Shown here: positions 59,140 to 64,000 of the stretch, piece by piece
Layout: every line of letters starts with the position of its first letter
How positions within the stretch are numbered: position 1 is the first letter of the stretch
Assembly (NCBI GenBank): GCA_947044405.1
Contig: CAMRHE010000197.1
Span: 2,356,001 to 2,420,000 of the forward strand
Origin: Leptodactylus fallax
Taxonomy: Eukaryota > Chordata > Amphibia > Anura > Leptodactylidae
Length of the DNA stretch: 64,000 nucleotides
Direction: 5' to 3'
Notes under the pieces: generated by a model
Told to the model about the DNA's origin: nothing
The model's input: only the letters and a program-made list of their open reading frames with translations
The model's database searches: none
Position numbers and translations under genes: made by a program

Positions 59140-59620
59140 AAAGACTTTTACAAAGATGGTATGTGAAAATGCACAGTCTGTAATTGCTCCATTAGGAAAG
59201 GGGTATCTCCTTCATTCTGTTCTCTTTCAGTAAAAGAAAAAAAAACAATCTAATTAGAATGTGTAGATGTCTTCAGTTTCTGTCAGGCCAAACTGAATGC
59301 ACAAATGTGCGGGAAGATCTGTAGAGCAGTGTCCCTCTCCCTCTGTCAGCACTAACACCAGGTCTGTTAATATAATTACATTGACTTTTATTCAATTAAG
59401 TGCCATCTCTTGCTTAAAGAGAAGGAGAAGAAGAAAAAAAGGACGACTTGTCAATTGATTCAGGTGTAACACAATAATAAAGATGAACTCATGGCAGTGC
59501 ATTAGCTTTGCACCTCATAACTTTGTAACAAGAGTTCATTCATAGACGTCGATTTCCATTATGCCACCTCAGTTGAAAAAGAATTGATTCCTGCAGCTCT
59601 TGTCACTCTTTAATGTATTG
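59140..59620. promoter_or_regulatory. Candidate conserved non-coding element in the BNC2 intron
   Basis: About 480 bases of unique, balanced sequence with no repeat signature. It includes GTTTCTGTCAGGCCAAACTG, GTCTGTTAATATAATTACAT and TTTATTCAATTAAGTGCC. Clustered TAAT/ATTA cores next to non-AT-rich unique sequence are typical of developmental enhancers in introns of transcription-factor genes. The assignment is inference only. Confidence 0.3.
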
Positions 59621-61285
59621 CACTTTTGTTTAATAACCTAACACTACACTGTATGTGCAAAATAATGAACCTTCCAACAAACCAACTGGGCTTTCCTTAT
59701 CTATCCATACAAGCTGATTCCACAAAAGTTGGGGCCCATTCTGGTCATTTTTTATTAATTTTAGTTGTATGCTACACAAAGCAAGGTGCATGCAGCAAGC
59801 AACATAAGATACCTAAAGATATTACAATGCGGGGATCAATAGGAGAAACATTTGGTTTCTATAAGTACATTATATTAATTACATTTTATAAAAGCGAAAG
59901 TTAATATAATAGCTGGAGTATCAATATCTCATACTATAAATACCCATCCCTGGGTACAAAAATGTTATAATTTATTAGTCACTGTACAGAATAAATGTCA
60001 GCATCATAAAATTTTGTAACACTGCACCCCTGTAGGTGCCTAAATAATCATGGAATATAAAGAAGTAATATAGAAGTAAATTCTGAGACCTTTGGGATGA
60101 CTGAACAACAGTCCACTGGCCAAGGACTCTGGAGAACACAATTTCATACTATGCAGATGAAGACATGTCTATAATGCAATCCTGTCAGTCCACTTCTGAA
60201 GAATAAAGGACTTCATGCTTTCTCCATATGTCACATCTGTTTAAGTGTTATGGCCCAAACCAGCCCATTTCAGCAGCCAATTATCTTAAGTCTACAGGAA
60301 CCTCTTCACTCTCCTCCAAAAGATAAGGTTGAAAGGAAAGATCAGGTGTGTTGAATTTTAGGAAGACAAGCCACCACCAGAGGTGTCTGACAGCAGCTTA
60401 TTACCCTTTGCTCATTGGCAAAACAGCTATTGAAGGTGTATGGGTACCTTTATTCTGGAAACTTGGACAACAAATATAAACTAAAACCCAGTCACATACT
60501 AAAACTTATTTGAAGGGGAACACATATTTAACTAAACTTTCAAACAACTTTTGATTTTCTGGCAGTATTTATGTCATTAATACATTTTGTAATATACTTT
60601 ATTAACAAATGTTGACTCCTTTCTGTGCAAACCTGCACTTCTTTATGCTTTTGCTTAGTTCTCTATTAAGATCTGAAACCTGTACACTGCTTTGACTAAG
60701 TAGCAGGGGTGGATTCTTGTATAAATCTCAGGCTGGAGGGGAGATAGCTTTAAACAGGGGGCATTATATAACCTGTAATACCTGTACTATGTCTATAAAT
60801 ATCCCTATCCTGGCAGTGTTTTCAATTGATTATATCTCTGGAAATTTTACAGATAGAAATGCTAACTTGGTGTCATACAAAAGATGAGAATCTCAACTTT
60901 CATATGACACAAAATGCATGTTTTTACCATTTCTAGGTTTTGTAATGCATGAGATATGTCTGAAGTGACCCACCCCAGCTCCTCTGTATTATACAAGAGT
61001 CTTTACCTCTGTATACATGTACACCTAGAGACAGCAGTGTGCAGTTCTCAATACGGAATGAATGGAAAGAATAAAGAAATGCAAGATTTCACACAAAAAA
61101 GCCCAAATTTGTTAATAATTAATTACATAAATCAAAAGTTGTTCAAAAGTTTAGTTTCACTGTAATGAATTAATTTAAGGCCTAAAGTCACTGAAAATCT
61201 GGAAACTCTGGTTTTAATGTATTTAAGATGCATGTTTCACTCTTATGAGGAAAAATAGATTAATGTAGAGTGTTCTTGATAAAAG
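59621..61285. other. Intron sequence, nothing recognised
   Basis: Unique AT-rich sequence. TTCAAACAACTTTTGATTTTC at about 60539-60559 resembles TTTTAGACAACTTTTGATTT near 44105, and both are followed by ..TGGCAG..; they may be one diffuse repeat (with ATTTCTTTATTC-like sequences nearby). Confidence 0.4.
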
Positions 61286-61289
61286 ACTG

Positions 61290-61436
61290 CCTTAGACTAG
61301 ATTCACATCTGCTTCGGGCTCTCCATCCTTTGGGTCCGCCAGAGGACCAGAACAATGGAGAGCCAGACCACTAAAACAGCAATTATACGTGGACGCCGAC
61401 AGACCTTCTGTGCAGATGTGAACTTAGACTTAGCTG
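61290..61436. repeat. Small palindromic MITE
   Basis: Left CTTAGACTAGATTCACATCT then GC; right GCAGATGTGAACTTAGACTT. The inner arms CTCTCCATCCTTTG and CAATGGAGAG also mirror. About 145 bases, no coding sequence. Confidence 0.7.
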
Positions 61437-62969
61437 TTTTTCTGCCCTGAACTAGTGTTTCTTTGGTCTCAATTTGGCTTTTCAATCCAGTTTTATTGTA
61501 TTGAATAGTGCAGCAGAGTTCAGAGTCATCCAGTAAAAAAAAAAAAAAAGCAAAGACACTATACTACATGGTAAACATTTGTTCAACATGGGCAGCTATG
61601 GATGACAAATGCAACTCCTGACATATGCACAGGGAAAGGTACACAAGGAATGTGATGTGAAAAGAGACTAACAGAAGAATCCTGCTATTTACACAAGCAC
61701 ATGTGACAAATAACCGCCACTCATACTATAATCACTTAGCACTATTGCTATCCTGAATTAGCAGTGCATTTAATTGATGCTCACTGAGGGCTATGGTGGC
61801 TCTATGAAGCTCAATATATTAGCGCTTTATTTATCACCTGTGTGAACAACTGCAACTGCTCCTAAGGTTATCAGCTCAGTAAGCCATTCCCTAATGCATA
61901 ACAACCTCTCGTCCCTATTTGTAGAGTGGTGACAGTGCTATAATGAGGCAATTTATACTCAGACTATTCCTACACCACACAATACTAAACCAGCTGCTCA
62001 GAGAACACAGAGAAAAAGTAGCAGAATAACTAGAATGCAAACCAAGAGAAATACCCATTAAAAATCATTCTGTCATTGCCAAACTGCTTATCCCTACTCA
62101 TCTGACAATAATGTAAGAAGTTAAAGAGAAGTATATTGTACATTGCCAGCACGATGGACAAACATACATGCATCAATTTGATAACTGCTAATTACTAATT
62201 AATATAAAGTTCCAAAATTATACTAGGGAATTTCTTAAAATAGCAAACTTGGATATTATACATGTATGTTCGTTAGGGCTAAGGACAGGAACACACTTAG
62301 CCTAGATTTCTTTTGCACCCAAAGGGCGTCCGTTTTCACAGATTCTTCATGTCTTGCACTCCAATACAGTGGCAATGTAAGAAAGCAAAGGCAATTGCGC
62401 CTTTTTTTTTTTTTTTTTTTTAGCAAAACAGAAGCAATTGTACCTTTTTTTAACAAAAAAGGGGCAAAGTGCACAACATTTAACAACGAGGTAAAAGTAA
62501 AACTAGACTAAAAAAAGTCATACCTACAAAAAATATGGCCAAAAAAGGGGCAGATGAGAAATAGCCCGCATTGAATTCAATGTGTTGAATTCAAAATGGT
62601 CATTGCAAAAACAACCATCAGTGACATTTTAGACGGATCTAACGGTCGTGTGAATAAGACCAGTTGTGGATTATAAAGGGTATGAACATATAAAGGATAA
62701 ATGACTCCTCTCTCTTTTTTTTTTTTTGCAATTTTTTCCACAGCGTATTTCATTTTGTTTTTCTCTGCTTTTTTCTTTATCTTATTAAATTTATAGGGAA
62801 AACTCTTGTGACTACAACTAAAATTAACATGCTGCGTTTTTTAATAACGCACACATTTTTGAAAAATCTCATTCGCTTTGCTGTTACAGTGAAACACAAT
62901 ATGTTTTATGCTTCATTTCCTCAGCAGGCTAAAACACTGCAATTCTGCCATGTGGAGCCTTAGTCTAAG
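61437..62969. other. Intron sequence with low-complexity tracts
   Basis: A-run at 61536-61549 and T-runs at 62403-62420 and 62715-62728. The parts 62270-62665 and 62690-62965 contain decayed MITE-like phrases (ATGCTGCGTTTTT, GCAATTCTGCCATGTGGAGC, CCTTAGTCTAAG) similar to family B ends. No gene is recognised. Confidence 0.45.
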
Positions 62970-63300
62970 CCCCCTTGCAAAAGACTGTATGAATGGTCAG
63001 AGTGCTTCCCGGGTTTTTCCCCGATAGGACACTGACCCATTCATTTCTATGGGCCCGTACACATGACTATGAATTACACGGGCCCATGTGCGGGCCAACA
63101 GTCCGGGCCCCAAAATATGGAACAGGTCCTATTCCTATCCGATTTTGCGGCCCTGCTTTTGTGGCTCCTATTCATTGAATGAAAGGGGCCGCGGAGGCAC
63201 AGCCAGTGCATGGGTGGCACACAGATGACATCCATGTGTCCCCCATGCAGCGCCCATGCCGTTCATTCACAACAGGTGGTTATCACACCGGCAACCGGCT
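62970..63300. repeat. GC-rich dispersed repeat
   Basis: Contains CCATTCATTTCTATGGGCCC, GTACACATGACTATGAATTA, GGGCCCATGTGCGGGCC and CCGATTTTGCGGCC. GC content is well above the flanks and CpG-bearing. It resembles the dispersed GC-rich MITE interiors of frogs. Termini are not resolved. Confidence 0.4.
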
Positions 63301-63305
63301 TTAGA

Positions 63306-63522
63306 CTGAGGCCCCACGTGCAGAAACACAGCTTTTTTTGTTGCAGATTTTGCTGCGGTTTATTGAGCCAAAACCAAGAATGGCTACAAAAGGAATAGAA
63401 AATATATAGCAAGTACTTATACTTCTACCTTCTGCAAAATCCACACCTGGCTTTGGCTCAAAAAACCGTTGCAAAATCTGCATAAAAAAAGCTGCGTTTC
63501 TGCAACGTGGGGCCTCAGCATT
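63306..63522. repeat. Palindromic MITE, family A, second copy
   Basis: Left CTGAGGCCCCACGTGCAGAA and right TTTCTGCAACGTGGGGCCTC. Inner TTTTGTTGCAGATTTTGCTG and GCAAAATCTGCATAAAAAAA mirror each other. Same family as 615-840 and better preserved. Confidence 0.8.
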
Positions 63523-63785
63523 AAGATGGGGCCCCATGTGGCATAAACACCACGCCGTTTTACAGTCCCTGCATAGTGGATGGGATTCTAGCAAATCCCA
63601 TTCACACATTATGAAAAAATATGGGCGGTTTTGGAAATCGCAGCATGTCAATTATACCTACGGAAATGCCGGTGGTTTCCCTATAGGTATAATGGAAGCA
63701 GAAAGTCTGTGAGAAGTGATGCGCTGCCTCTGCGGTTTTTCCCGCAGCGCTTATTTGCTGTGGCCCGCTATGTGGGGCCTTAGTC
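63523..63785. repeat. Palindromic MITE, family B, second copy (inverted relative to the first)
   Basis: GGGGCCCCATGTGGCATAAA at the left and CTATGTGGGGCCTTAGTCTT at the right. The interior has ATCGCAGCATGTCAATTATA, CTATAGGTATAATGG and GCGGTTTTTCCCGCAGCGCT. This is the reverse orientation of 835-1105. Confidence 0.7.
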
Positions 63786-64000
63786 TTAAAATGATTTGGG
63801 TCCCTGGCTCAAAATGTCCGAATCCTCTTACTAACCAAATACTATAGTCATGATATACTTGTTTTTGTTTTTTGGAGGCCCTGCAGTTAAATTTAAAAGG
63901 AATGTGTTACCAAAAATTATCTATTTTTTTAAGCCAAGTTTTTATGTGAAACTTATTTTTTAAGAATTTTTGATTATTTATTTTTCTTTTTTCCATGTTA

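Overview
The window looks like vertebrate nuclear DNA, most likely from an anuran amphibian. This is inferred from one clear host gene exon, a repeat load typical of frogs (Tc1/mariner, DIRS, Tx1/L1-type LINE, hAT and TTAA-type MITEs), AT-rich unique sequence, and no operon-like or microbial gene organisation. The only host coding sequence I can support is the last exon of basonuclin 2 (BNC2), on the minus strand at 57182-57830. Positions above 57830 are then its last intron. Positions just below 57182 are probably a long 3' UTR, and the rest down to 1 is the downstream intergenic region.

Layout. 1-3200: a LINE tail, palindromic MITEs, and BED-finger and piggyBac-like transposase scraps. 3265-17152: a large inverted-repeat complex made of roughly 310-400 bp units. 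The left arm (3265-4632, 10139-11693) runs in one orientation and the right arm (11806 to about 16590) in the other, with a terminal-repeat block between them. The left arm carries a Penelope-like fragment (4633-10138), which is itself split by a nearly full-length DIRS retrotransposon (4808-9850), and further on a hAT MITE (10935-11493). The right arm carries a Tc1 element (13454-14730). 17305-24550: two more Tc1 elements, a solo LTR, a TTAA MITE and a tRNA-derived SINE. 24553-30060: mostly unique DNA, possibly regulatory. 30063-35160: a 5'-truncated Tx1/L1-like LINE split by a TTAA palindrome. 35498-38789: two LTR-like elements, a LINE reverse transcriptase relic and another repeat. 39452-47195: three Tc1 elements, two of them from one family. 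47675-48392: three GATA microsatellites around a Penelope-like fold. 50314-53520: a hAT MITE, a minisatellite, a solo LTR and palindromic MITEs. 53800-57181: probable BNC2 3' UTR. 57831-64000: intron with MITEs and a candidate conserved element; its right edge carries the same pair of MITE families as the left edge of the window.

Every transposon coding region I can read is broken by stops, frameshifts, deletions or loss of catalytic residues, so the window records past activity rather than active elements. The nesting order gives a relative chronology: unit array, then the Penelope-like fragment, then DIRS; and LINE, then the TTAA palindrome. The structures most worth following up are the inverted array with a reading frame that stays open in many copies, the hammerhead-like cores in the two Penelope-like fragments, the sequence shared between unrelated MITE and terminal-repeat families, and several unique blocks that read like conserved regulatory elements around BNC2. 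All identifications come from reading the sequence and from family knowledge; no search was run.
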